Assembly (NCBI GenBank): GCA_002482775.1
Contig: DLGQ01000010.1
Location: 8,914 to 54,435 of the forward strand
Reading direction: 5' to 3'
Origin: Flavobacteriales bacterium UBA7690
GTDB taxonomy: Bacteria > Bacteroidota > Bacteroidia > Flavobacteriales_F > PHOS-HE28
Length of the DNA stretch: 45,522 nucleotides
Shown here: positions 16,233-25,484 of the stretch, one piece after another
Position numbering within the stretch: position 1 is the stretch's first letter
Layout of the letters: every line of letters starts with the position of its first letter
Notes under the pieces: generated by a model
The model's input: only the letters and a program-made list of their open reading frames with translations
What the model was told of the DNA's origin: nothing
Database searches by the model: none
Translations under genes and position numbers: made by a program

Positions 16233-17894
16233 TTAGTGCTGAACGATGATCACTGCCGAACGGGGTGGGGCTTGTTCGCCCACCATCAAAATGCGGTAAG
16301 CTCCGCTCGCAAGTGCTGTCGTGGACAAAGCCATGCCATACGCATCAGGCACCGGCTGCGGGATCGGATGTTCACGACCTGTCATGTCCAATACCCTGAT
16401 CCTCATCGGTGAACTGCTCCGCATTACAATGCGCAGGATATCATCCGCAGGGTTGGGGTAGAATTCCACATCACGGGTCGTTCCCTCCAGGATCCCTGTT
16501 CCGGGGACCAGGTAGATGGAATCCACGGCGCTTCCCTGGCAGTACGTGAATTCCAGAAAACTCGAGTGGCGGTACGTGATGGTGTTCCAGCCTGGGGAGA
16601 GCTGGTCGGCGTAGAGTGAATCGTTGTACACGCCAGGTCCTTCGTAGAAACCACCGCCACCGACCGGAGAACCATCGCCTCCGATGGCCGCACCGCCAGA
16701 AAGAAGGAAGACCGTATCGGTAGCCAGGGTATCCACTTCCATCGGGATCTGGAAAGTGACCTCAGGAGGTTCAGCATTGCTGCGGCGCCATACCAATGGC
16801 TCGGTATCGATGTCCAGTAGGGCACCGATCAGAAGGTCCGAAAGGCCATCGCCATCCAGGTCCGCAAGGCCCGCCTTTACTGGGAATTGGAAGTTGACGT
16901 TGATGCCTACCTCGTCGCTAACAGCCAACGATCGCAGGGATACCAATGGGAACGACGGTAGGTAGGTGATGGCTTCCGGCCCTGCAAGACAATTGACGTT
17001 GGCGATGGATTGCCCTACCAGGCGTTTGGGATCAGTCACCGCGAACATGCCGTTCTGCAGGGAGAGGCCAGCGCCACCGCCCACCACCAGATCCATGGAA
17101 CCATCACCGTTCAACTCCGCAACATCCAAGGCCATGGAGGAAAAGCCTCCGGTCTCCAAGAGCGTGGAGGCGTAGGTGAACGGCCCCATACGTCCAGCAC
17201 CGATGTTCCAGTGCACGGTGAGCTTATCCTGCGTGCGACTGTAACCGATCAGGTCCAAATCCCCATCGCCCTCAACATCCACTGCAACATGTGGACCTGT
17301 TGATGGTGCACACCAACGTGGTATCACCTGTGCGGAATACGTTCCGTCCCCAAGGTTCTTGTACCAGATGTCGCTATTGCCGGAAATGCCAACGATGTCC
17401 AGTGTGCCATCCCCGTCCACATCGGCGAATTGTGTGGGTGGGTTCGTGCCTGATACACCTTGGTCGATCACCACCGTCGTGAAACTCCCACCATCATTGC
17501 GCAACAGTGCAACAGTGCTGTCCGGATAATATTCCGAGCCTGTCATGCCCACGAGGTCGAGATCACCGTCCCCATCCGCATCACCAATTAGGTTGAAGCT
17601 GAGATGATGGTCGTTCGTGGTGAGGAATTCCGGTGCCGAAAAGTTCCCGTTCCCATTGTTCCGCATCCAACGGATCTCCAACTCGTACGGTGGAGCGAAC
17701 ACCAGATCGATGTCCCCATCCGAGTCGATATCGCCCGTCAGTGGGAACGGGCAATCCGGGCAAAGCATCACGTCCGGTGTATCGAACAAGAGCGTCTGCG
17801 CAAAGAGCGTGGTGGACACAAGACCGCTCAGCACCACGGCCGCACTTGCGCGGATGAAGGCGCTGCTAAGGCTCGGTCCGGATGAACGCACCAT
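16233..17894 (-). CDS. Secreted VCBS/FG-GAP protein with T9SS type A domain
   Basis: A 553-residue protein. A long signal peptide ends near residue 33 (STTLFAQ). VCBS-type repeats with acidic loops follow (DIDSDGDIDLVFA, DADGDGDLDLVGM, DVDGDGTLDIVG, DVEGDGDLDLIG, DLDGDGLSDLLIG), consistent with a Ca2+-binding propeller. The GGGGFYEGPGVYNDSLY stretch and the typical sorting domain (EFYPNPADDILRI, RVLDMTGREHPIP, SGAYRILMV) close the protein. It is homologous to 8851-10404, which keeps the same order. The start lies inside the preceding lipoprotein gene (29-nt overlap), making it the last gene of the seven-gene minus-strand run that includes the STAND NTPase. Confidence 0.8.
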   Translation of the reverse strand: MVRSSGPSLSSAFIRASAAVVLSGLVSTTLFAQTLLFDTPDVMLCPDCPFPLTGDIDSDGDIDLVFAPPYELEIRWMRNNGNGNFSAPEFLTTNDHHLSFNLIGDADGDGDLDLVGMTGSEYYPDSTVALLRNDGGSFTTVVIDQGVSGTNPPTQFADVDGDGTLDIVGISGNSDIWYKNLGDGTYSAQVIPRWCAPSTGPHVAVDVEGDGDLDLIGYSRTQDKLTVHWNIGAGRMGPFTYASTLLETGGFSSMALDVAELNGDGSMDLVVGGGAGLSLQNGMFAVTDPKRLVGQSIANVNCLAGPEAITYLPSFPLVSLRSLAVSDEVGINVNFQFPVKAGLADLDGDGLSDLLIGALLDIDTEPLVWRRSNAEPPEVTFQIPMEVDTLATDTVFLLSGGAAIGGDGSPVGGGGFYEGPGVYNDSLYADQLSPGWNTITYRHSSFLEFTYCQGSAVDSIYLVPGTGILEGTTRDVEFYPNPADDILRIVMRSSSPMRIRVLDMTGREHPIPQPVPDAYGMALSTTALASGAYRILMVGEQAPPRSAVIIVQH

Positions 17895-19146
17895 GCAGAT
17901 AGTCGATGTTCAGGAATGGATGCAACGCGCCGAACACCACGATGCCATCAGCTCCGGGGAAACTGGCCAGGCCACGGATCCCTTGGCCGGTGAGTACTTC
18001 GCGCGTCCCTTGCACGGAACCATCATCGCCGAGGCGCAAGAGACGCAGATCACTGATCCTGTCGTTGCGCTCTGCTTCTTCGCCTAGGATGCTGCTTTCG
18101 AACAAGTTCACCGTACACCACCACTCGCCGTTGATCACCGCAGCACCGTAGCTCACCGCTGCACGACCGTTGTCCGTGGCGATCACGTTGCCGGAAGCCA
18201 GACCTGTGAGGTCCGATGCGGCCGTGTGGAACAACCTCGGTTCATTCTGGCCGATGTCGCAGGTGCCCGTGATCAAGAGCGTGCCGTTCAATTCGTGTAC
18301 ACCCGTCACGGTGGGGTCGGTAGCTTGCCCACCACCATGGTCGATCTGTAGGGTGACCTCTCCTGTTGGCTCAAGGTCCGTGGCAGTGTTCTGGAAGGAG
18401 CGGATGAGAAGTTGCGTCTCCAGCCCGGTTCCGGGTATGTCCATGCCAAGCAGCACTTCTCCATTGGATCGCACGTGCAGGAATTGTAGCCCCATGCGCG
18501 CTGGTGCTGCTGGAAGTTGCAAAGACCGGGCGGTACTTCCCGCGCCGTTCGGGATACGCAACAGGTGGAAATGGCTGTTCGCGTTCGTTTCGTAACGGGC
18601 GGCCAGTAACAGGTCCCCTTGGGCGGTGCGTTCCGCTAATACGCGCGTGCGGTACAGTTCATTGATGTCGTCCGCTGCGACAAGTTCAGCATGTGCACCC
18701 AGATAGCGCCTGCGCGGAGCTGCCACGGGCTGTCCTTGGGCGTTCACATGGTACACCAAGGCATGTACCCGGTCTTCCAGGTCACGCTGGATGGCGAACC
18801 CAGCGAGCACATAGCTGGCCGCATCCCAACGAAGTACATCCGTGATGAACATATCCTCCGGCCGGAAAGTGATGTTCTCTATGGAACGCGGAAGTTGATC
18901 GAATTCGATGCGCGAGCCAGGGTCTCCTGCGGTATTGAAGAATTGCACGTAGGCAGCACGCTGATCACCCAATGCACGTTTGCACGTTACGAAGTGTCCA
19001 CCAGCTACCGCTTCTGCGGAAATGGGAACGATGTCGTACGTCCGGAACAAGGCTATTGGTGGTGGTGTGTCCAAGGGTTCCTTGGAACAGCCTCCGAACA
19101 GCACTGCAATGAGTGCCGGGAATAGAAGGTGGGCGATCCGCTTCAT
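17866..19146 (-). CDS. Lipoprotein of unknown function
   Basis: A 426-residue protein with a lipoprotein signal (LFGGCSK, Cys20). The remainder is strand-rich, with repeated 'LLLAARYET', 'EVLLGMDIPG' and 'TLLITGTCDI'-like segments that suggest a beta-propeller, but I do not recognise a family and see no catalytic motif. It is probably anchored to the inner leaflet of the outer membrane or at the surface. Its ATG overlaps the stop of the beta-barrel gene before it (ATGA), and its 3' end overlaps the start of the VCBS gene, so all three are likely co-expressed. It may link the envelope proteins to the propeller protein, but this is inference from position only. Confidence 0.7.
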   Translation of the reverse strand: MKRIAHLLFPALIAVLFGGCSKEPLDTPPPIALFRTYDIVPISAEAVAGGHFVTCKRALGDQRAAYVQFFNTAGDPGSRIEFDQLPRSIENITFRPEDMFITDVLRWDAASYVLAGFAIQRDLEDRVHALVYHVNAQGQPVAAPRRRYLGAHAELVAADDINELYRTRVLAERTAQGDLLLAARYETNANSHFHLLRIPNGAGSTARSLQLPAAPARMGLQFLHVRSNGEVLLGMDIPGTGLETQLLIRSFQNTATDLEPTGEVTLQIDHGGGQATDPTVTGVHELNGTLLITGTCDIGQNEPRLFHTAASDLTGLASGNVIATDNGRAAVSYGAAVINGEWWCTVNLFESSILGEEAERNDRISDLRLLRLGDDGSVQGTREVLTGQGIRGLASFPGADGIVVFGALHPFLNIDYLHGAFIRTEP

Positions 19147-20207
19147 GGGTGCAGGCGGTTCTTCTTGTGGTACTGGACCACGTACATGAGGCCTGCCCTT
19201 ACCACTATGCTCGAAAGGGTCAACGGCCGATCAACATAGTAGTAACGTGTGAGGAGCTCCGTTTCCGAATAGGACGGTTCTTCGGGGATCAGCTCCGAGA
19301 GCGCATGGCTGTACTGCCCTTCCAGGAAGAGCACGGAATGCCCCACTTTGTACGAGATGCCTAACGCACCCCAACCCAGTACTTGATCGTTTTCCCGTTC
19401 ACTGATGCGATCGAGCGTTTTCGGAGAAAGGAACCGAACACCGTCACCCGAGCGTGAGATCGAGGCACGTGCTTGCATCACCGGCGCGTACGTAGCACCC
19501 AGCGCCAAATAGGGTACCCACGGTGACTTTTCACCCAGCCAGAACATCTTCTTGATCCCGAACCCGAGTGGGACACTGATCAGTGTTTCCTCGTAGTCGA
19601 TCGCGTTGTTACGCACCGCATAACGTTGTTGGCTTATCCCGCCGGAGAGTCGGATGGCGATGTTATGTGCCACGTCATACTCCAGCAGAGCCGCGAATTC
19701 CGAACCGACCTTCGAGCTGTGCATGAATGGTTCGTCCGCCTCGAACACACGCCGCTCATCGCCCAGCATCAACAGGGGTAGCACCACCCCTCCGGAGAAG
19801 CCGGCACGGAGGCGGCCATGATCCTTCCTGAAGCCGACACGGACATCCTCTTCGAACGTGCTCCATACGGCCGGATGATCCTTGATCAGGTTCTCGTAGG
19901 GCTTCAATTCCATGTTCCTGTCGTTGCGCAACATGGCCTCCAGGTCACGGCCCATGTCCGCCATGGAATCGATGCGCAGGTGTGCTACGGAGGAAAGCAA
20001 CAGGACACGGTGCAGCTGTTCCTTGTCCGAGGTGCATTGGCCCCGCAGCGTATCCAACCCTTCCAGCGCTTCCCGAAGGTCGCCTCGTTCGTAGATCACC
20101 AGCGCTTGTTCGTAGCCGATGAGGCACGGAGCATCTTGGCCGAAGGTGGGTGCCACCAAGCCTAGCACCAACCCGATGGCCGGGGCGAGGCGGATATGCC
20201 AGCTCAT
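19143..20207 (-). CDS. Outer-membrane beta-barrel protein with N-terminal TPR-like segment
   Basis: A 354-residue protein, signal peptide ending near residue 24 (APTFGQ). Residues ~28-110 are helical and TPR-like (EQALVIYERGDLREALEGL, then SVAHLRIDSMADMGRDLEAML). From ~120 to the end, alternating amphipathic strands with aromatic ends (VGSEFAALLEYDVAHNIAIRLSGGISQQRYAV, VPYLALGATYAP, VRAGLMYVVQYHKK) indicate an outer-membrane barrel of roughly 8-12 strands. I chose ATG 20207 because it overlaps the stop of the STAND gene by ATGA; ATG 20216 is an alternative. Tight coupling to the STAND NTPase gene suggests that the barrel serves as anchor or sensor for it, but this is inferred. Confidence 0.75.
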   Translation of the reverse strand: MSWHIRLAPAIGLVLGLVAPTFGQDAPCLIGYEQALVIYERGDLREALEGLDTLRGQCTSDKEQLHRVLLLSSVAHLRIDSMADMGRDLEAMLRNDRNMELKPYENLIKDHPAVWSTFEEDVRVGFRKDHGRLRAGFSGGVVLPLLMLGDERRVFEADEPFMHSSKVGSEFAALLEYDVAHNIAIRLSGGISQQRYAVRNNAIDYEETLISVPLGFGIKKMFWLGEKSPWVPYLALGATYAPVMQARASISRSGDGVRFLSPKTLDRISERENDQVLGWGALGISYKVGHSVLFLEGQYSHALSELIPEEPSYSETELLTRYYYVDRPLTLSSIVVRAGLMYVVQYHKKNRLHP

Positions 20208-23041
20208 CGATCGCATGGCACTTCCAGTTGGCCTATACCGATGCGTTGTTCCCATTCCTGTGGTGTTAGCGTTCGGTTCTGGAGCAGCACGCATATACGG
20301 TCAGCGAAAGCCTTGCTAGTGCAATAGGTGCGTTCCACTTTCAACCCAGATACAAGATACAATTCTTCTTTCGGCCCGAACATCAATGTGTTCGGAAGTT
20401 CTTCCAGGTCCATATGCAAGGCCCTGGTGGGAGCCGCTGGATCCAGCACCGTGAGCCGCTTGGCCGCGTTCACGAAGGCGATACGCTTGCCGTCTCCACG
20501 TACGGTGAGGGATTCAATGCCACGCGAGCTGCTGCCCACTTTGAGGGCTTGGTTCCCATTGCCATCGATGCTGTAGATGTTGCCGGAAGAGGTGCCTACG
20601 AAACATCGCGTTCCTTGGCCATCCACGGCGATGCGTTGGGCCTCTTCACCCGTAGGAAGTGTCACTTTGCGAACCGTGCCGCTCCTGCTCAAGAAGTGTA
20701 CCTGTGCGGTCTTGTTCACGACCACCACCTGGTCGGTCTGCTTCAGGGTGGCCATGCCCCGGATGATACCGCCTAGGTCCACCTGAGCCACGATTTTCAA
20801 CGCACTGCCCTCAGCCTGCCAAATGATGGTGCGGCCCTTCCGGTCCCCGGATACGAAGGTGGTCCCATCGGTGAAGCAGGCCATGGCGCTAACATCGTCC
20901 AGATGATCCGTGCGCGGAACCTTGTGCAGAACACTTCCACCGTTCTGGGACCAGGTAGCAAGGCCACCCTCTTTCTGCGCCCAGAGCACGAGGCCTTCAT
21001 CCGCTGCAAGTGTCCCGTGGTCAAGTCCCGAGACCGTGATCGGTGGGTTGCCCAGTAGCACGCTTGTTCGTTCGGTGGGGTTGATGCGTGTGGTACGACC
21101 ATCCTTGTCCAACACCAACAAACCACCACTGGATGACGCCGCGGCGCTTTTGGCCGTGGTGCGCAAGGGGATCCGTGCAGGGTCCTTCAATTCAAGGTTC
21201 AGCAACGCGGTACGAAGTGCACGTACCAACGATTCATCCTGTAGGTCGCCACCATGGCGTTCCATGAACCGTAACGCCTGGATCGCCATGGCACCGCGTA
21301 AGCTCGGGTCATCTTTCACCTCCAGGCTGTTCAGGGCGATCGCACCGGCTTTGTTCAGCAGGTTCACGCGTTCCTTTTCGATGTTCGCCTTCTGTTCGTT
21401 GGACAAGGCGGTCTCCGTCTCTTTCGACTTTTGTTCGATCACCGTGCTGCGCTCTTCGGCGAGGATGCGCTGTTTCTCTTCCTGTGCCCGTGCCGACATG
21501 GCATTGGCCGCTTCCGTGGTGGCGCGCGCAGCTTCGAACTGCCCAATGTCCCGCAACGAATCACTGCGGTGCATCAGGATCCTGATGGAGTCGTTCATGG
21601 CCAGCACACGCTGCGTGGCCTCTTGTGCTTCCACCGTGGCCGCTTCTGCCCGCTCCCGTGCACTGTCCGCAGCTTGTTTCTCAAAGACCGCCGCGCTGCG
21701 TTGTTGTAGTGCCCACACCGTAAGGATCGACAGGATGGTGATGACCGTGCCAGCGATGCCGATACCCCACGCCATTCTCCTGCGCGCGCGTTGGGTGGCC
21801 ATCTTGCGGCTCAGGTCCACGAAAGCGCGCTGGTCCTTGCTCAGGAAAAGCCGCTCTTCGTAAGGGGCTATGTAAAGCAGATCCTCTTTGGAGAGCAGTG
21901 CCTTTCGTTTCTGGAACGTGGCGAAGGCCTGCTCGATGAACTGGCGTATGTCGATCAACTCCTTCTCGAACAGGCTGATCTTGCTATAGATCGTAGCGGC
22001 GAGCGAATCGTGTCGCAATTCATAGCGCCCTTGGTCGTCCTGGTCCTTCAGGATGCGCAGGTTCACCGCGCGCAGGATGTTCTCCTTCAGGGTCTCATCG
22101 TCCACCGGTTGGCCAAGGTCCTCCGTGGAGCGTTTCACTTCTTCCAACGTGACGAGCCGCTTGGTGCCTTTGTTGGATACGAATGCTTTCAGCACCGTTA
22201 GGGCACGTTCCGGATCGGGGAATTCGGCGATGTGCTCTTCCAGGAAGGTCGCCAGTACATCGCCCACCGGACCGATACGCTCTAGTTGTGCAAGGGTGAA
22301 ACCGTTGGACCCTTCGGCCTGCATCGACGCATATACCCGGTCCAAGTACACTTGCAGGTAGGTGAGCTCAACGTCTTTACGGCCGATGGCGATGTTGCTC
22401 AAGAGGCGTTCCGCGAAGCCGTTCTCCGTGGCGATACCGACCTTGGAGCACGGGCCTTCGATGGCTTGGATCGCATTGCGCCAGGACATCTTCTCCAAGC
22501 GGGCCCTGTTCTCGAACAGCTCGGGGATCCGGTCTTCGAAAGCCGTGAGCTGGGCCAGGAACTCCTCACGGATGATGAGGACCACTTTCGCGTTGATATC
22601 CGCGGAAAGGACCTTCGCGAGTTCGTCTATGAACGTATCGATCTCTTCCTGTTCACCGAAAATGAAAAGCTCCTCGAGCTGGTCCACGATGAGGTAGACC
22701 GGCATGAACTGATCCAAGTACACCGATCGCAGCACCTTGCGAAGCGACAGCTTGCCGGTAGGCGGGGTGGTGCAGTACCCCGAAGCCGCAGCGATGATAT
22801 CCTGGGTGATGTTCGATCGGCGGCGGATGTTGATCGGCAACCAGTCCGTAGCCTCGAATTTGCTGCTGAGGCCGCAATTCACCAGCGATGATTTCCCCGA
22901 TCCCGAAACCCCGTAGACCAGCAACAAGCGGCTCTCGAAGACCTTCGTGTGCAACTCTTCCACCTCCTTCTCCCGACCGAAGAAGATCCCCGCATCTTCC
23001 CGGGTGTAACTATCGAGGAATTTGAAGGGCCGCTGGTCCAT
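20204..23041 (-). CDS. STAND NTPase (nSTAND1-like) with membrane segment and WD40-like C-terminus
   Basis: A 945-residue protein. Residues 1-22 (FKFLDSYTREDAGIFFGRE) are the entry signature of novel STAND NTPases. Walker A is GVSGSGKSS (44-52, Lys50), Walker B is VYLIVDQLEELF (115-126, Asp120), and Arg158 lies in a sensor-like strand (VVLIIREEF). A winged-helix-type ELRHDSLA follows at 341-348. One transmembrane helix (~423-445) is preceded by an Arg-rich stretch, so the NTPase should be cytoplasmic. A coiled coil (~450-560) and a WD40-like propeller (~610-900) would then be periplasmic. The end (NRTLTPQEWEQRIG) is a tail seen in Bacteroidota WD40/STAND proteins. No effector domain is fused. 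The HEPN-like gene lies 7 nt upstream and may supply it. Such NTPases act as signal-triggered oligomerising switches. Confidence 0.85.
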   Translation of the reverse strand: MDQRPFKFLDSYTREDAGIFFGREKEVEELHTKVFESRLLLVYGVSGSGKSSLVNCGLSSKFEATDWLPINIRRRSNITQDIIAAASGYCTTPPTGKLSLRKVLRSVYLDQFMPVYLIVDQLEELFIFGEQEEIDTFIDELAKVLSADINAKVVLIIREEFLAQLTAFEDRIPELFENRARLEKMSWRNAIQAIEGPCSKVGIATENGFAERLLSNIAIGRKDVELTYLQVYLDRVYASMQAEGSNGFTLAQLERIGPVGDVLATFLEEHIAEFPDPERALTVLKAFVSNKGTKRLVTLEEVKRSTEDLGQPVDDETLKENILRAVNLRILKDQDDQGRYELRHDSLAATIYSKISLFEKELIDIRQFIEQAFATFQKRKALLSKEDLLYIAPYEERLFLSKDQRAFVDLSRKMATQRARRRMAWGIGIAGTVITILSILTVWALQQRSAAVFEKQAADSARERAEAATVEAQEATQRVLAMNDSIRILMHRSDSLRDIGQFEAARATTEAANAMSARAQEEKQRILAEERSTVIEQKSKETETALSNEQKANIEKERVNLLNKAGAIALNSLEVKDDPSLRGAMAIQALRFMERHGGDLQDESLVRALRTALLNLELKDPARIPLRTTAKSAAASSSGGLLVLDKDGRTTRINPTERTSVLLGNPPITVSGLDHGTLAADEGLVLWAQKEGGLATWSQNGGSVLHKVPRTDHLDDVSAMACFTDGTTFVSGDRKGRTIIWQAEGSALKIVAQVDLGGIIRGMATLKQTDQVVVVNKTAQVHFLSRSGTVRKVTLPTGEEAQRIAVDGQGTRCFVGTSSGNIYSIDGNGNQALKVGSSSRGIESLTVRGDGKRIAFVNAAKRLTVLDPAAPTRALHMDLEELPNTLMFGPKEELYLVSGLKVERTYCTSKAFADRICVLLQNRTLTPQEWEQRIGIGQLEVPCDR

Positions 23042-23048
23042 CGTCGAC

Positions 23049-24083
23049 TCAATTGAAGATGGCCACGAACGCCTTGATGTCCTCCATCATCATGGGATAC
23101 GTGCTCAGCACACGTAGGTCGTGTTTGTCAGTGGCCTCGGTGCCGGTGAATTCGAGGCGGTCGTTCTGGTAACGCGAATAGAGGAAGATGTCTTTTTTGA
23201 TCGCGGTCTTCTCCTTGGTGTCGATCCGTTCGATACCGGTATCAATGATGAACGGTGACAGGTTGAGATACTCGTTCATCCGTTTGGTGGTGCGCAAGAG
23301 CAGCACCGAACGGCTTTCCGTGAAGAGGTTGGTGTCCACATCCTGCGCCTTGAAATCGGAATTCGAACTATTCAGGATGTTGAGCTGATGGTTGAAGTGC
23401 GGTTCGCCTCGTCGTGATTTCTCCACTTGGATGGAACGCACGGAGACCAGTTTGTACTTCACCAGGTGGGAAAGCGTGGAAAGGATGCTCGTGAGCCTTT
23501 CCTGCAGTTCCACGCACTTGACCTGTACCTGTTCATCGCTGAGATGGACCTCGTAGTGGCCGATGGCGTTGCGTTCCGGTATCCACGCACCACATTCAGC
23601 CAGGAAGTCCGGTGTCAGGGCAGCTGGCAATTCCTCCACGAAGGGAGCGATGCCGTTCGCAGCGAGGAGCGCTTGGCCATGCTCGATCAACCAGACCAGG
23701 TTGCCCAGGTTGACGGTGCTCCAGCGGCGTATGAATTCCGATCCTTCTGGCGACCGGACCGTGAGTGTGGAGGAACTCGCCTCTTTCAACAACTGCGAAG
23801 CTTGGATGAACGCCACGAACTGCAGCGTGCGTTCCAACGTCTTGAACAATTGATCCAACCGCATCCGGTCGGGTTCGGCCAATTGTGCGCTGAAGAGCCT
23901 GCGCAGTTCGATACCGATAGGCCATGGAAATGCCCGGATGATCAGGTCGCCGAGCAAGCGTACATCCACCTCCCCGTCCTCGTCATCATCCTCGTCGAAC
24001 TGGACAAGTGATTTCAGTTGCGGTTTATGCACGATCAGGCTGTCGTAGACCGCGTGGATCAGCTTGTCGTTGAGGGTGGCCAT
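23049..24083 (-). CDS. HEPN-like protein paired with the STAND NTPase
   Basis: A 344-residue, mostly helical soluble protein without signal or membrane segment. The plan is a conserved N-terminal block (EVDVRLLGDLIIRAFPWPIG, then LDQLFKTLERTLQF) and then WIPERNAIGHY, where R171-N172-x3-H176 fits the RNxxxH motif of HEPN nucleases. A strand-rich C-terminal part (LSPFIIDTG, DIFLYSRY, TGTEAT) follows. Similar 'FPxPI...RNxxxH' proteins occur next to signalling kinases and STAND proteins. HEPN domains often cut RNA once activated. The motif and the 7-nt spacing to the STAND gene support a switch-effector pair, but nuclease activity is unproven. A paralogue lies at 37091-37993. The acidic run at 30-37 (DEDDDEDG) is unusual. 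Confidence 0.65.
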   Translation of the reverse strand: MATLNDKLIHAVYDSLIVHKPQLKSLVQFDEDDDEDGEVDVRLLGDLIIRAFPWPIGIELRRLFSAQLAEPDRMRLDQLFKTLERTLQFVAFIQASQLLKEASSSTLTVRSPEGSEFIRRWSTVNLGNLVWLIEHGQALLAANGIAPFVEELPAALTPDFLAECGAWIPERNAIGHYEVHLSDEQVQVKCVELQERLTSILSTLSHLVKYKLVSVRSIQVEKSRRGEPHFNHQLNILNSSNSDFKAQDVDTNLFTESRSVLLLRTTKRMNEYLNLSPFIIDTGIERIDTKEKTAIKKDIFLYSRYQNDRLEFTGTEATDKHDLRVLSTYPMMMEDIKAFVAIFN

Positions 24084-24125
24084 GGGTTCCTTGCGGGAAG
24101 CTAGGTGATCCGCGCTACGTAGTGC

Positions 24126-25484
24126 TCACCAAGCGAATTGGAGCGCGAATTGGCCTTGTGCCGCTGCGCCGGAACCCGTTACAAGGAGCGGGGATAGGTT
24201 GGTGGATCCGATACCGAGCCGGACCGGACCAGCACGCACGGTGAGGTTCAGTCCTAGTCGTGGTATCCGATCCCCGTTGCTGGCCAATAGCACACCGAAG
24301 CTGGCGCGTTCAGCTGCGGTGTACGTGTAGGAGGCGGAAATGATGGTCGGTGCATTGTACGAGCCAACGCTTTTGAATTCGTGTGCGATGTATAGCCCCC
24401 ACATGTGGCGGAACAACGGGAAGGCTTCGTACTCCGTCAGGTGTGAACCATACGTTCCACCAGCCAGCAGCCGAGTGGGGAGCTGCATGCTCCAGGCCTC
24501 CTCGGTGATGTCCGGATCACCCATCTCGATCAGGGAATCCAGCGTCACCGTGGACTCCAGTTCCTGATCGATGAAAGTGAACTGAACCCCGCGGAACGTG
24601 TACGCCCCCGTTGCGCTGTAGTTCTTCACGCCTTCGCTGAACTTCACGCTTCCAATATCGTCCACCCCGGCGAAGAACTGCATATCATCACCCAGTGCCA
24701 ATGCCAGACTTGCATCGATGGCCACACCACCGCCGATGCCGTTGAACAGGTTGCCGCCACTTTCGGGGATGGCCGTGTTCATTTCGTAGTTGGAGCGCAG
24801 GTCCACTGCACGACCATCCGCCCTGGTGAACATGCTAATGGAGGCCTGTTCCATGTTGATACCCTGCAAGGCGAACACCTTATAGATGCCGATACCTGGA
24901 CGTAGTTTCATCGGGCGATCCTCGGAGCCCCCCAGCGGAATGTCCACAGCACCGTTCACCCCCAGTTCCCGGTAACTGAACGAGCGGATGTCCAGCGGGT
25001 CCAACAGGAGTTCGCGGCCTGCATATTGTTTATTGCCTTCGTACAACAAGGTCACCAGTTCGCGATCGATGTCCATGTTGAAAAGCGTGCGTTCCCGGTG
25101 CTCAACACCCAGGCTAAGCCCTAGGCCACCATCCTTCCCGCCTAAGTTGAGGCCCAAGCTCAACAACTGCAATTGCAGACCGACGCCAGCGGAGAACTGG
25201 TCATCGGTACTGTTGGAGATGTCCTGGATATGCTCTTCCTGGATCAGGTCGCGTACAGCGATATCGCGCAGCGCTTTGTAGGACAAGACCGTGTTGCCGC
25301 CCCATGCTTGCAGGCTCGGTATGGTCAACGAAGCCCGCTTGAAACCCCGCCCCTGCAAGGACGGTACGGCCATGGCTCCTTCGCTCAACAGCCATGGATC
25401 GCCCATGTGTGGTATGCCGTCCTGCGCCAAGGTCGTGACCCAACCGAGCAGGAATACGATGGTGATGGTGAGCGCTCGGTTCAT
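24126..25484 (-). CDS. DUF5723 family envelope protein
   Basis: A 452-residue protein with a signal peptide ending near residue 21 (VTTLAQ). The mature part is strand-rich and Gly-rich with many amphipathic strands, and contains the blocks GIGIYKVFALQG and GGGVAIDASLALALGDDMQFFAGVDDIGS. This matches the DUF5723 proteins of Bacteroidota, predicted outer-membrane barrels related to the PorV/FadL-like group. The role is unknown; transport or anchoring of surface proteins is possible. The start overlaps the stop of the lipoprotein gene before it (4 nt), and the HEPN-like gene follows after 42 nt, so the envelope genes and the STAND/HEPN genes appear to share one transcript. Confidence 0.72.
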   Translation of the reverse strand: MNRALTITIVFLLGWVTTLAQDGIPHMGDPWLLSEGAMAVPSLQGRGFKRASLTIPSLQAWGGNTVLSYKALRDIAVRDLIQEEHIQDISNSTDDQFSAGVGLQLQLLSLGLNLGGKDGGLGLSLGVEHRERTLFNMDIDRELVTLLYEGNKQYAGRELLLDPLDIRSFSYRELGVNGAVDIPLGGSEDRPMKLRPGIGIYKVFALQGINMEQASISMFTRADGRAVDLRSNYEMNTAIPESGGNLFNGIGGGVAIDASLALALGDDMQFFAGVDDIGSVKFSEGVKNYSATGAYTFRGVQFTFIDQELESTVTLDSLIEMGDPDITEEAWSMQLPTRLLAGGTYGSHLTEYEAFPLFRHMWGLYIAHEFKSVGSYNAPTIISASYTYTAAERASFGVLLASNGDRIPRLGLNLTVRAGPVRLGIGSTNLSPLLVTGSGAAAQGQFALQFAW

